From Karalla daura (lineage: Eukaryota > Chordata > Actinopteri > Chaetodontiformes > Leiognathidae): a DNA stretch of 64,000 nt. Every line of letters begins with the position of its first letter. Position 1 is the stretch's first letter. Of the stretch, positions 52,360-64,000 are shown piece after piece. The notes below the pieces were generated by a model that did no database searches, was not told where the DNA came from, and was given only the letters and a program-made list of their open reading frames with translations. Made by a program: the position numbers and the translations under genes. Location: positions 21,836,009 to 21,900,008 of the forward strand of contig CM055196.1 of NCBI GenBank assembly GCA_029224185.1. Reading direction: 5' to 3'.

Positions 52360-52690
52360 CCCCTGTTGCTGTGCCCGCCGCGTCTCCTCACCATCTGCCG
52401 GGAGCGGGACGCAAAAAGAAAGCTCTGGATGTCGTGGCTCGCCGCTAAGACGGCAATCTGTGTTTAGAGCCGGAGGCAGGCGCACCGCTAGACAAATTTC
52501 ACATGACACAGCACGGGAGATTTACAACCGACGACACTGCACAGGCGGCAGTGGCGTAGTACGGGCGAGCTGATGTAGTAACATCGCCGCTGACCTCAAC
52601 GCTGACCTCGCTTCCTCCGCCATGGTCAGCCTGACACCAGAGGAAAGGCAGAAGATATAGTGATGGAGCCGCGGAGGCCACCGCTTTCTC
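52360..52690. promoter_or_regulatory. CpG-rich patch in wnt7b intron 2
   Basis: This stretch is visibly richer in G+C and CpG than its surroundings (CCCGCCGCGTC, CGCCGCTAAGACGGC, GGCGTAGTACGGGCGAG). It contains two TGACCT half-sites spaced by six bases (52591-52596 and 52603-52608). No splice-bounded reading frame is recognisable. It could be an alternative first exon/promoter, an enhancer, or simply a GC-rich island; confidence is low. Confidence 0.2.
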
Positions 52691-52763
52691 CCGAAACCGG
52701 TTCAAGGTCAATTTTGTTGCCTGCGTTTTCAATCAGGCGAGGAACTGAAGCTGAATGAAAACT

Positions 52764-53012
52764 GGGGCTGACGTGGTGTCTCGGTGAATGGCGCTGTTGC
52801 CTCAGACCAAGAAGCTCGTCGGTTGGAATCCCGGTCGGACCGAGGGCCACTCAGTGTGGAGTTGCATGTTCTCTGTCTGTTCTCCTCTGATTTCCTCTGG
52901 TTTCCTCTCACAGTCCAAACAAAAAGCACATTGGACCGATTAGATAGTCTGGTGTCTATGCCTCGCCTGTGCCTTATTGTGGTGAAGATACAGTAGGTTC
53001 CAGCAGACAATA
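52764..53012 (-). repeat. Interspersed fish repeat copy, reverse orientation
   Basis: In plus-strand order: GGTGTCTCGGTGAATGGCGC, GTTGGAATCCCGGTCGG, GTGTGGAGTTGCATGTTCTC, TCCTCTGGTTTCCTCTCACA and GTAGGTTCCAGCAGACAATA. This is the reverse of the module order in 61005-61260. It carries no microsatellite. Confidence 0.75.
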
Positions 53013-53345
53013 TTGCATACAAAGATTTTCCAAAGATCCATTTTCTCAGTAGTGAGGCAACAAATGGGCAGTAAACAGCTCCACATTACACCCTGCATTT
53101 TGCAGTTCGATTCTAAAGTTCTAGACTCACCTCCACAGAGTAGCTAGTGCACATTTCGTTTGCTTTGTTTTTAATGTTTAGTCTCTGGCTCTGAATTTAT
53201 CCCCTTGTTTGTGTGAGGAGGACTACACACAATAAGAGGAGAAGAGAAGAAATTCACCAGATGAAAAGAGCTGGAGAGAAGGAGTTTAGGCTGGAGTACT
53301 GGTAGGGGTCCTGCCAAGCCAGAGGAAAATACACATGCACAGACA

Positions 53346-53346
<1 letters not shown>

Positions 53347-53439
<93 letters not shown>
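53347..53439. repeat. (CA)n microsatellite, longest in window
   Basis: About 46 uninterrupted CA units. Poly-Cys-Val frames on the minus strand are artefacts of it. Confidence 0.97.
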
Positions 53440-53441
<2 letters not shown>

Positions 53442-55500
53442 CGGCAGAGCCCAGCAGTGCAGCTGAATGGCCTCTCTACACAGGACGAGCCTGTTGGTGG
53501 AGCAGTGAAGGGGAAAGCTTTTTAAAGGCCCCCTCATGCCGGACATGCACTCACATCCCGGGGACACGGGAGGATTGGATTGCATAAGAAATGACATCTC
53601 AACAAGACAACGACACACTGGAGCTCTGGAGCTTCATATCCATTAAGCACCAGGACTTCCTGTCACGGATAAATGGCACCACAGTGAACAAAGGGGAAAG
53701 TGTCACCTGCTGGTGGCCAGGAGTCTCTGCACTTGTGGTGGTGTTGACTCACAGTTTTTAGAGTAAACAGGGGGGAGACACTCACCCTAACTCTTGTTTT
53801 AACCTAGAAGACAATTCAGTTTCGACTCAGCCGCCACTTTGCCTCAATTACCGGACAGCTATAATCTTTAAGATAGAACAAAAAGGATATGACCAAAAAA
53901 AAGTTCTTCTGGAGCCGTGTGAAGATTCACTGACTTAAATCCCACTGAAGCTCTTTCGACTTATTCCTCCTTCTCTTCAGCCCTCAGATGGAGAAAGTTC
54001 TCAAGCCTGGCCAAGCCAACAAAGTCCCCACTCTTCATTTAAATTTGTACAGCCCAATACATGCAAAATACAAAACTTCTGCAACAGAGTGAATCAAGTG
54101 GAAATCTGATATATATTCAGGCTTGTTTTCAACATTAATTGTTGGTTTTAGTTCACGTACACTCCCTTGCAAAACTTTTTCCACTTATTCTCTCTACATA
54201 CAGATATGTATAATAATAAAGTTATAACAGTGAAAACACCGAAAACAAGCTCTCACCAACTCTGTGCCGACACTGGAACCATGACTCTAGGGCCCCATGT
54301 AAGGGGAAGAAAGTTGGAGGAAAACCCCTTGCTTTGTATACCAATCACTGAACTGACTAATGTGCGCTCTACTACTGTTTTCCGTTCCGCTTTATGTACC
54401 GTTGCTATGAACATATGCTCCCAGCAAATTATAGGCAAAGTTGTGGTCCGTGAGGTTTGCAGCTTGAGGAATTAGCACAGCCGTGTTCCTGTACAATAAA
54501 ATAATATTGTTTTACCAGAACTACGGCTCCACATTCTCTGTGTACTCACATCATGGAGCTGAGGAAGTGACACGCTTTGGCACAGATGCTCAGTGTAGGG
54601 TCCCAACTTTGATTCGCATAATAAGGAGGGCTTTGAGAAGTAAAGCTAAAACAATTATGAGGGTATTTAACGTTGCCGGTATTAAATGCTGAGAATCTAA
54701 GTAAGCTGCCTCCCAGGCATAGAAAATTGGGCTGGCAGAAAGCATCTGAAAAGCATCCTTATTCTCCGCTGATCTCCCCGAGGTAGAGATAAAGCTTTTT
54801 GACTGAATACCGAGACTTGCTAAAACAGGCACAAATCCTTCTTCCCACCCTTTCATCCTAATAATGAGGCCTGAATCAGGACCTCACCTGCTCAGATCTG
54901 GAAATGTGGGCCTCTACGTGGTAATCATCAAGTTCATTTGAGGACACGGCTGAGGATTTTCCTCAATTTCGATCCCATTTGACTTTGTTTCATCTTGAAT
55001 GGGAACATATTTACCGAGATACAAATCAATCCCACATCGTATCGTTGAAGATATCATTATCATCATCACTATAATCAGCAAGTCAAATATGGCACAGATG
55101 ACATGTTGCCTCTCCTGTTACAAAAGAACCCTCCAGAGCTAACATTTCCATATTCATTGAAATATATCAAAACCCTCAAAATAAAGCCCCAGGTCTCTTA
55201 ACATCCTCTTCCTTCCACCACTGTCTCTTTGCCTCAAAGCCACAAACTCTCCCTCTCCCCGCGCTCTCACCTAAGTGGGCCAGTAGCGGTGTGATTGTTG
55301 GCACATGTAAATGTCCAGTGGCAGCCCTGCGTGTAGAGAATACAGTGATCGGCCTGGGATTGTGTGGAACAAAGCACGCTGTGAGATTATAGTTGATCCT
55401 CTCGCATCCTGTTTCCTCCTGCGTCTAGCGGCACTGGCAGACACAGACAGACGCAGATCCCACCGATAACACATCACTGCTGGGTTGGGAGGGGCGAGGG

Positions 55501-55518
55501 ACACACACACACACACGC
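55501..55518. repeat. (AC)n microsatellite, short
   Basis: Eight to nine AC units. A (GA)n tract lies just to the right, at 55623-55644. Both fall inside a domainless 203-residue minus-strand frame. Confidence 0.85.
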
Positions 55519-55622
55519 ACAAACATTCACACAGGGGCCCGAGGGCCAGGGCCCAGAACGACCCTGAGGCCACGTCAGCAGACAGACTAGTGGGTGGGCA
55601 GCAGAAAAAGAGCGAGAGATGG

Positions 55623-55644
55623 GAGAGAGAGAGAGAGAGAGAGG
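55623..55644. repeat. (GA)n microsatellite
   Basis: About ten GA units in a purine-rich stretch. Confidence 0.87.
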
Positions 55645-58089
55645 GGTGAGGGAAAGGAGAGGGGACCCCAGGTCCCGACACACCCACACAGTCTGAGACA
55701 GAGACGGAGCTGATGAATGAACAAGCGGAGAGGCCTGGCGATGATAGCGCTGCTCTGCGGCGTAGGATGAGGGACCCCACCCGAGATCCAGACGCATGTT
55801 GTGGGCAGGGGATGTGAGGCGAAACATTGGGAGAAAAAGAGTAAGAGATGACCTTTACTGAGCCGTGATGACCACAGCCCACACACTGCAGAACAACACA
55901 ACATCAGACTCTCCTATCTGATAAAGTTAGGGGAAAGATCCTACACACTGGGACTCGCACGCACGCACACACGCTGTATATACGACTGCTCTGTTTCCTC
56001 TGAACTCACACGGAGGAGGGCACAAAGGATTACGGCTACCCACATGATGATGGGCTGAAAAATAGGCCTTTTATCCACCACCGTTCCACCATAACACAAT
56101 GCACGCATCATTTCCACGCCGTTATCCGCATGCTGTAAAATAGTTGGCTGCCCGGCAGTGAATCTGCAGTTTTCGCCGGTCGTTTGGTTCCACAGTGCAT
56201 GGCAGATATTTTATCTTTGGAGCGATAGCAGCCTTTGACATAGCATCCCATTTGCGATAATGGGGAAATATCCTTTATCTGTACGGGATAAGAGAAATGG
56301 GTGACCGATCACATATCTGAGCTGATAACCACAGCTCGCCTGTAGGGTGTGCAACCAACAAGAAACTAATCCCACAAAGGGGAAAAAAAAAACCTCGGCG
56401 GCAGTGAGATGATTGATGAGCTTTTGGGAGGGTTCACCAGTGTCAAAGTATTGTGTGCTCTTGAAAAACCCCCGGTTTTGAAGAATGAGTTTTTGACTGT
56501 CTTCATTAAGCTTGTCCTTGGTATAACACTCATAGCCAACTGACTAAGCTCATATGTCAAACGTAGTTCCTTCACGCAGGAATTTAACTGTGAAGCTCCA
56601 CTCCCTGTGATAGCCTTTAAAATATGAGACGCAAAAAAGGCGGCTTTTAAGTTTATAGATTGATTATTTTCTCAAATTTGAATAATCATTGGGTTTCACC
56701 ATGTAGGTGGCTAGAGTTACACAGTGCAACTGACTTATTTGCTTTCAAGGAAGGAATGTTTATCCTGCAGCGGATACTGTATTTAACTCCAATGTCTCCT
56801 TTTTAAGATGGCATCGCTGCTTGATTTAGAAGGAGTTTGCTGAAAAAGATCAGCTGGTCGAAATTAATATTTCAACTTGCATTTCGGTTCACTGCGTCAA
56901 AACGAGGAAACAAAGCACGAACGGAACCACATGGTCATTCGAATAGATTTTCTCGTCCGTTCATTATTAGCCTTAGATTGGACAGCAATGTTGTACTTGC
57001 ATTCTGCGGGGATATTATTTCACCACAAATGACCATCAACTGATTCCGAGAAGGAGACGGAGTACGGCCAATGCATTTATAATCTTCAAGTATTTTTGTT
57101 GTCCTCAAACCAGGAGCCTGTTGTGCAGCATTTGGGAGGAAAACTGCTGGATGTGTGTGTGTGGTGTGGGAACAAACGCACGGCTATTTTAATCCTTCAA
57201 CAACAAATAAAATGTGAGGATCATAATCACCAACTCTAACTGCTACTTGTAATTCTTTTATATTCCACCTGATTCAATATATCAACTCATCGTGACTCAT
57301 GGATTCTGTCTTGGGGAAGCTGTGGCGTACGTCTGATATAACATTAGTTGAAGTGATCCGAAATGGCAAAGATTTGACAACCACACCTCTCGGATGAGAG
57401 CCAAAGGCATCACAGATCTTTCTGATTCGAGAACGATATCGTCTACAAGAAACACACAATGCACAGATCCTGTGTTATTGTTGAAACCCAAAATCCACAG
57501 CACGACCGTCTCTGACACAACGCACCCAAACATAAAAAGACTCCAAAACCTCCAATCTTCAAACAATTTCAGCTACTTTAAGAGGGTATGGAATGTACAA
57601 CCCTCAGCCAAGATCCCAGAACCTCCATCAACCACATCCTCGTTGCACTTATCCTCCTCCACTGTTTAAACTGTGGACACACACATGCTGAAAAAAACGA
57701 CCTCAGCACTGAGTTATGTCTGGCTGTATCTGTTCCTAGTGACCTTTCCCCTCCTCCGAGAGGCAGCTCTGCTAGACAAGAGTCCTGCATCTCCAGCGCC
57801 CGATCAAGCACTGTACATGCATGTACCAGGAGTTCCTTCCACACAAGTGGGCTGCAATGACCCTGCTGATATTCCCATCATTTATCCAGCTCGATGGTGA
57901 TTTGCCTTCTGCAGCCGCGGCAGGTGGATCGTGGAACGAGGGAGGAACAGGTGGTGGAAGGTCCTCTACTCTCCATCCTCCATTCAGAGAGGCCTTAAAT
58001 CAAATTTCCTGTTTTGCAATCAATGTCCAAGGCTTTTTCAGCTATAAAATGTGAGGAAATTGGTGTAAAAAGTTGATCCATATTGTATA

Positions 58090-58290
58090 AATGCCAGTCT
58101 TTCCATCCAGGAAAGGTTGCCAGTCACACTGTCACACTCTGGGCATGAGCATGCAAGTATTAGGACTGCGGGAGAAACTCAGTAGAAAGAGACACAGACA
58201 TTGGAGAGGGGGCCCTCAGTCCAAGTGAGATTCAAACCAAGAACCTTCCTGCTGTGTGGTGACAGAGCAATTGACCAAACTGGATCACCA
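58090..58290 (+). repeat. Interspersed fish repeat copy
   Basis: Modules in plus order: GGTTGCCAGTCACACTGTCA, GAGCATGCAAGTATTAGGAC, GAGATTCAAACCAAGAACCT and TCCTGCTGTGTGGTGACAG. They match the second half of the copies at 32640 and 61005, strongly diverged. Confidence 0.62.
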
Positions 58291-58584
58291 AATCCACTGA
58301 AAAGTCAAAACATTCCTCAAAAAACACGTACTTTCATTTACTTTTGGAACCTCGCTCCTTTTCCCTGTTCTTGTCCTAACAGCTCAGGCAAAATTATTCA
58401 GCTCAGAGCAAAGACAGCCTTCCCTCCAACTCTGGTCTTTGCATCAAAACGACAGTACACCACACCTGCAATCTGGTATTGAACATCAGAGCTGTTCTTT
58501 TTTTATAGGAAGTTAAAACACGCAGCACTCACTGCTCTGTGGCTGAAGGCTCACCTGCATCTATTCTTTTCCAGCAAAAGGCAA

Positions 58585-58627
58585 AGAGAGTGAGAGAGAG
58601 GGAGAGAGAGAGAGAGAGAGAGAGAGG
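58585..58627. repeat. (GA)n microsatellite
   Basis: An imperfect GA run of about 43 bases; the last 26 are perfect. Confidence 0.92.
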
Positions 58628-58739
58628 CAGCACGATTGAACTTTTGTAATATGTCACTGCCGGCACAACAAGAAACCTCTTTGAGATGAAAAGCATGAAT
58701 CAGGACGGTGACAAACTGGCTGGAAAGTCAAACAGGGAG

Positions 58740-59330
58740 TAACCAGAGCAGGCCGTTTTATGACAAGGGGGCCAGTGTTGGCCTTTGATGCTGAGTGTAG
58801 CCGTTGAAAGGTGTCCGTTTTCAAGCTCTAATCGCCGACATCAAGTGCAGTGCAACTTGAACAGAGCTGTGAGGTGTTCATAAGCAGGTCTTTTAAGCGA
58901 GGGGCATCTCTATTACAGGTGGTTAACCAAAGGAATGTCTGATGGTAAACAAGAGGAAGCTTTTCTTCTCCTTTCAGTTTAGTTAAAATGTATCAAGGAA
59001 GGAGAGAAAATACACAGTGGCCAATGACTGTGGAATCATTCACCAAAATCTGAATCACCGCCGTTGCGAAATAGAATAAGTGCAACAGGGAAACAAAGCG
59101 TGTTCATTTGATACTGTATGTGTGTTAAAGTTGAGGCACGGGGCAAAGATCACCGGCTGGATGTTAAACACGTCAGCTTATTACGTGAGATGTGTAACAG
59201 AAACCGCACAGGGCTTTCGATGCACTTCACGCGTGGGCGAACACACTTAATATGCATAATAAAACGGCATCAACAAATCAGAGCCGTGGGATCAGCCCGG
59301 ACAGAAATATTTAAAATAGACTGACTCATC
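58740..59330. promoter_or_regulatory. Candidate cis-regulatory region in wnt7b intron 2
   Basis: A non-repetitive stretch with a TCF/LEF-type CTTTGATG (58783-58790), a forkhead-type GTAAACAA (58945-58952), an ATGCATAATAAAA word near 59250 and several other AT-rich homeodomain-like words. An intronic position in a developmental ligand gene and a Wnt-response-type motif would fit an enhancer with feedback, but this rests on motifs alone. Confidence 0.22.
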
Positions 59331-61004
59331 CACAAGCCGGGGCCAGGTTTAATAATTGGAGGATTGACCACGTTTGCCATTCAGATCCTGAAACCACCTC
59401 CTTTCCTCCCGACCCGCCGACGGATTTGTCTCTAATTTTATTATTACTTCTTAATAGACTGCAACAAGCCACTCAATAACAGCCATTTCTGTTAGCGCAG
59501 GGTAATTTATTCCACATTTTTACAGACTGACGGTACCAACTCGTGCCAGCGCCCGAGCGGTGGTAGCGAATCTGAATCTACTTTCGCTGGGGAAACAGAG
59601 ACGTGCTTAAATTGCCAGTTTCAGGTCTCGCTGGGGAGTTTATGGTGTTGTTCTCCAATTTGTCAGTTAGAGCATAATAAGGGAGCCAGCGCTCTTTGCA
59701 AAACAGAGAAACTGTTGAGGGACAGGACTGCAACAAAGATCGGGATGCTTTCATTTTTCCATCAATCCATCTACTCTCCAGTCCCGCAACAGGGAAGGTG
59801 CCAGCAGAAGCCATCGTCTGCACTGAATACGCGTTTCTGTTGACAGTGGAGAGCGAGATAAATATCAGATGACCGGCCTTTGTAACTGAATCACCTCTGC
59901 TGAATGAAGATATCTCAGGCTCTGTAATGCCCAATAACCCAACTATTAATGTGTGCTCTCTTGGAAAGCGAATGTAATACCATGGAGCAGCTCCAGAACT
60001 GAGAGGCTGCCTCCAAGAGCAGGCAGCACAGAGAGAATGCATTAGACTTGCGGTCGGCTGATCTTTAGTTCTTGAAAAAATGCCGACATCTCCTCCCTCC
60101 CGGTCCAAAACTAAGACTGGATCACAGAGCAGGGGGAAAGGTTTAGTGTTCATAATTTGGGGGGATTTGAATGAAAAACTTAAATGGGAGCAGAACGGGA
60201 ATAGCTTTTCCCCTGTACTTGATTATGATGATGTGGGAATTTGCAGATTCGGAGAAGGGATTGGAACATTTTGTTGAAGGGGTGTATTCCATGATTTCAT
60301 ATGCCATGCTAAAGAATTCCATAATGCGTACACACGGACATAGAAAACATGCTTACGTCTTCGAGCGTGTGCAACAAACCCTGTGCGGAGCATCACCTCG
60401 CTGAGCGTGAGCTGGTGGCAGCTGGACAGAAAGGTGCTGAGAGAGTACGTGATGCTGACCTGGCAGCAGCGTCCTGTGGTGTCTGTGGTCTCCCACGATG
60501 ACCTAGTGGGACACGACTGAACCCTGAGCGAACGCTATCCGATCCCGACCCACAGCAGTGCAGCGCCCCGTCCCGCTGCAGCAGGATGCAGCAGCCGATC
60601 ACCTGCATCCAAACTACCCTCTGTCTGCTACTAAAATACAGCCTTACTGAGAGGAAAAAGGCTTGAGCGTCGATCAGTGGTCAAGCCGCAAACGACTGAA
60701 ACTCTCTGAGAGGGTAACACGGTCGTGGTCGAGGAGCTGCAGAGATAGAAACTGTTTGCAACTGCAGGAGCTTGTAAATGATGATGTTACACACAAAACC
60801 ACATCTACAAAATGTTCTGGTCACTTCTAACCTGACATCTCCCAATCAGCAGTTTCTAGCATGCACGTCAGCAAAGCAAGAGATCAATGAGGCTGCAAAG
60901 CAGCTCTGCAGGCACGAACACAATAGACAAACACCAGTTTGATTGATATTCTTCTGAGTAGACAAAAAACTACAAACCAGAAAATGAATCAGTGGAGAGA
61001 ATTC

Positions 61005-61260
61005 CCATCCATCCATTATCTCTGACATTATTAAATGGGTCTGCTGGAGTCTATGTCCAGAATGTCCGTGGTGAGGGCAGGGAATACACTTAGGGTCAGT
61101 TCAGCATCTCCAATCGGCCTAAACATGCATGTTTTTGGACACAGACCTGGGAAGAACATGCAAACTCCACCCAGAAAGGCCCTGGGAATGGAAATCAAAC
61201 TCGGGACCTTCTTGTTGTTAGGAGACAGTACTAAACACTCAACCGCTGTGTCGCTCTCAG
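61005..61260 (+). repeat. Interspersed fish repeat copy (best preserved)
   Basis: Full module order: CCATCCATCCATTATCTCTG, GGGTCTGCTGGAGTCTATGT, TCTCCAATCGGCCTAAACAT, GAACATGCAAACTCCACCCA, CAAACTCGGGACCTTCTTGT and a CTAAACACTCAACCGC end. I recognise this as a common fish interspersed sequence; the family name is uncertain. A 12-base unit (ACAAGGTTCTTG) is tandemly doubled just downstream, at about 61292-61315. Confidence 0.78.
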
Positions 61261-62725
61261 AGAGAGTTTCTGGTTTGAAAATGAACCAGAAACAAGGTTC
61301 TTGACAAGGTTCTTGACTTTGCTCACCTCCCACTGAGTAAATGCCAAACACTACAGCTCTGCTGTGACACAAAAACATGTGGTTAAAGCAAATAACCAGG
61401 ATTACTATCAGACCCACATCCACATACAAGGAACTCTGTGCTGTTTGAGGCCAACCTGAAAGTCATATCTGTGAGAACACATCTCAGATAGAAAGAGGAA
61501 CCTGAACACACCTCTGGTCCATCACAATCTCCAGTAAAACAACATCTGGACGACAATTACATGAGAAAAATAGATTGTGTGCTCGCAGTTGTAAGTCTCT
61601 GCTAACCAGCCATCAGCTGAGGTTACTGAGCTCTTAATGTTTGACCTTTACAGCTAAAATTCAATCAGTTCAACTTTGAGTCCAAGCGAACATTTAAGGT
61701 TAAATTTGACATGATTGCCTCTAGGCGTTCCACCTGAGATATCGTGTTTACTGGAATAGGATGGAAAATCGCTCACGGTCGTGCCAGCACTGGGGCATTA
61801 AAATATCCGAGCACTAATTTTACTAGTTAGGACAGTAACTGGTTGTGATAGTTTTTGTCATGACTCTACCTGCTAAGGCATTTCAGAAAGCCATTATTGC
61901 AATGACACAGTATTACCAGACATAGAATGCAATATGAGCAAACAATGGTTTCAAACAGGTCCTCAGTTTTACCAGATTGTCTGAACCAGTTTCATGAAAG
62001 AGAAAATTCAAGAGCTTGGAATCATTAACCATTCTGCAAACATCCAACAAATATTGAATATTATAAAAATCAATAATAATGACATGAGAACATAAAAAAG
62101 ACCTTTTGATGTTCTAGAAATGATCATACGAGTTCTTCAGTGATGAATGGATCTGTGGTTATTTCAGGTTGTGTTGGTCTTTGTGAATCATAAATGTGAA
62201 ATATGCGACAGTAAACCTCACACACCTGTGAAAGCGATGGAGTCCATCAAAACTGTCGCATTTCGTGTGTCCAGAGTGAGGTAATGCTCAGGAGACAAAT
62301 CCTCAATTCACTCCAATCGGAGTTTTGTTTTCTATGCAACTAATGTTCCAGTCAGTGACTGGATTTATTGTTCATCTCTGGGCTTTTGGCTCCTTTATTT
62401 TACCACAGTTTATCAATAACACATTTATTACACAATATTATTTGTGTGTCTGTGGACGGGTGTGTGCGTTCTTGCTTCGATCCGTCACTTCACAGAAAGG
62501 ATTCATTAAAATGTAAATCATGGACTTTTGTACGATTACTGATGCTTTTGGCTCCGCGGACTCAGATTTCACACTTGTGTTAACTTCTGAAACCATGAAC
62601 ATCCCAATCACAAAACCAGCATCAAAGCCTGTTTGCACTGACAAAAAGCTGCTATGTCTCCCTCGTCAGTTCAGTTCAGCTGCAAGTTAAATATAATAAC
62701 ATACAAACACTATAACGTGACAATG

Positions 62726-62749
62726 AAGATTCAATATATATTGAATCTT
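62726..62749. repeat. 24-bp perfect palindrome
   Basis: Left half AAGATTCAATAT and right half ATATTGAATCTT are exact reverse complements with no spacer. A short (TA)n-like run follows (62751-62764). Such AT-rich palindromes can extrude as cruciforms. Confidence 0.92.
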
Positions 62750-64000
62750 GAATATATATATAATATGTAGTCAATATTTTCCTCGCTTTATTTGGAGAAA
62801 CAAACTGGAAGGAGAGCTGCTACTGCATTCCTGACAGGCACACGAGCGCAATGCAAGAGACAAATATTCCTTTTGCTAAGTATCACGAGAGGAGCTACTG
62901 ATACTGCACACATGGGAGCTCCATAGTTGAAACCATCTGACGAGCTTCAAAATCCACTGCCAGATGTGCTTTTAATTCATCAAATAATCCTGAGAACATT
63001 TCACTTGTGTACAGATCACATTTTTATTAACTGTGTACTACCTGGTTGAACGTGACAAGGGGCAGCAGATTTGTGGTGCTCGTTACGCAGAGCGGCGAGA
63101 CAGTCGAAATATAAATCCCTGCAAACTGTTTGGTAACCTTATTCAGTCATACTCTGTCTCCATCAAAAAACCAAATCGAAAAATGTCTTCGTAAATCTGC
63201 CATGGGAACCCCGAGCAAAATCAAGCTCCGCGCTGGTCTGAGAGAAGACGTCATGGTTGGAAGATTCTGTCGAGAGGGCCACCGAGTCCCATCATTATTG
63301 GACGATCATGGCGGCCCAGCGGCCAGAACTGGACACCAACAGACATGTGCTCAGCTCGGGCACATGAACTATGTATTTGTGTAGATCCACTATGGAAACC
63401 AAACAAGAGCAAAGACGAGAAGGAGATTCCGATGACGGCATCGTCAAATGTGGACATTGCCATATGCCATGAGGCTGAACGGACTGGGGCGCTTTCACAT
63501 TACTTCTGCGTGTATATCAAAGACGAATGACAACCTGAACATCTCCATGAGAGATGACAGTCAAAATTACTTTAAGCAGATATTTCAGTCTATAAACTTA
63601 AAGTGTGCAGTAATATGGAAAACAGAAACACCAGTCCTTGCAGAAATCCCGAGTGGACGCACAGATGCTTCTGATGCCTAATTGCACTCTTAAATCTCTA
63701 CACCCTTCAAAAGGGCGTAAAAGAACAAACCAGAAGGCGAGGGGATGTGGAGTGCAGAGGAAAACAACATGAGCCGCATCACAAAAGGAAAGCAGTGCAT
63801 TCACAACAAAGAGAAAAGGCTCTCGGAGAGGGAGCTGGAGCTAATTCAGCTACTCCTTAAGAGGAGTGATTGCTAACAGAGCCACTGGATTAAATGCACA
63901 GCCGAACCGCAACGTAATGGCAACAAAGCATCTTCTAAATGAAAGGAAATATATTAAAAGTCCCCGTAAAACAAAAGCAATGCGAAGGAGGTTTGCGGAA

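Larger units (their letters stand above)
48311..64000 (-). other. wnt7b: wnt7b intron 2, 3' part (continues past window)
   Basis: This is the sequence upstream of exon 3 on the minus strand. It begins with a good acceptor (CCCTCTTCCAG). I looked on the minus strand for the exon 2 blocks expected in Wnt7 (the NKIPGLAPRQRAICQ, MGINECQYQFRFGRWNC and SALGE regions) and found none up to 64000, so exons 1 and 2 should lie beyond the right edge. The interval holds three copies of the fish repeat (49225-49545, 52764-53012, 58090-58290) plus another at 61005-61260, the two longest dinucleotide arrays, a CpG-rich patch (52360-52690) and a candidate regulatory block (58740-59330). A small unrecognised exon or a non-coding RNA cannot be excluded by eye. 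Confidence 0.8.

Noticed and set aside
55271..55882. 203-residue minus-strand frame
   Set aside because: It runs through (GA)n and (AC)n tracts (poly-Ser-Leu and Cys-Val) and has no domain.
59578..60153. 191-residue minus-strand frame in intron 2
   Set aside because: It has no recognisable domain and no match to the missing Wnt7b exons; chance length for this window.

Overview
This is a vertebrate, almost certainly teleost fish, nuclear window. The evidence is low gene density, many (CA)n/(TG)n microsatellites, several diverged copies of an interspersed repeat with modules familiar from fish genomes, and one intron-split gene with standard GT-AG splice sites. The species cannot be named from the sequence.

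The only gene I can support is the 3' half of a Wnt7b orthologue on the minus strand. Exon 3 (48039-48310) and the terminal coding exon 4 (43833-44312) join in frame and encode residues about 100-349 of a protein of about 349 residues. They include the lipid-acceptor serine (about Ser206), two N-glycosylation sites (about Asn127 and Asn295), the Wnt7-specific Reck-binding linker and the C-terminal cysteine-rich finger. All 20 cysteines expected from these two exons are present. Intron 3 is 3.7 kb. Exons 1 and 2 (signal peptide and N-terminal part) were searched for up to position 64000 and not found, so at least 15.7 kb of intron 2 lies in the window and the gene continues past its right edge.

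Layout: 1-43.1 kb is the 3' flank of wnt7b, with no recognisable gene, scattered microsatellites, repeat copies, one MITE-like element and a few stretches that look like candidate regulatory elements. 43.1-48.3 kb holds the probable 3' UTR, exon 4, intron 3 and exon 3. 48.3-64 kb is intron 2, with three further repeat copies, the longest microsatellites, one CpG-rich patch and one candidate enhancer region.

I found no undescribed multi-gene system. The points most worth checking are a His-to-Gln change in the near-invariant CNCKFHWCC motif of the Wnt finger, changes in the Reck-binding linker, microsatellites sitting at the same internal position in two copies of one repeat family, two long perfect inverted repeats, and candidate cis-regulatory blocks around wnt7b.
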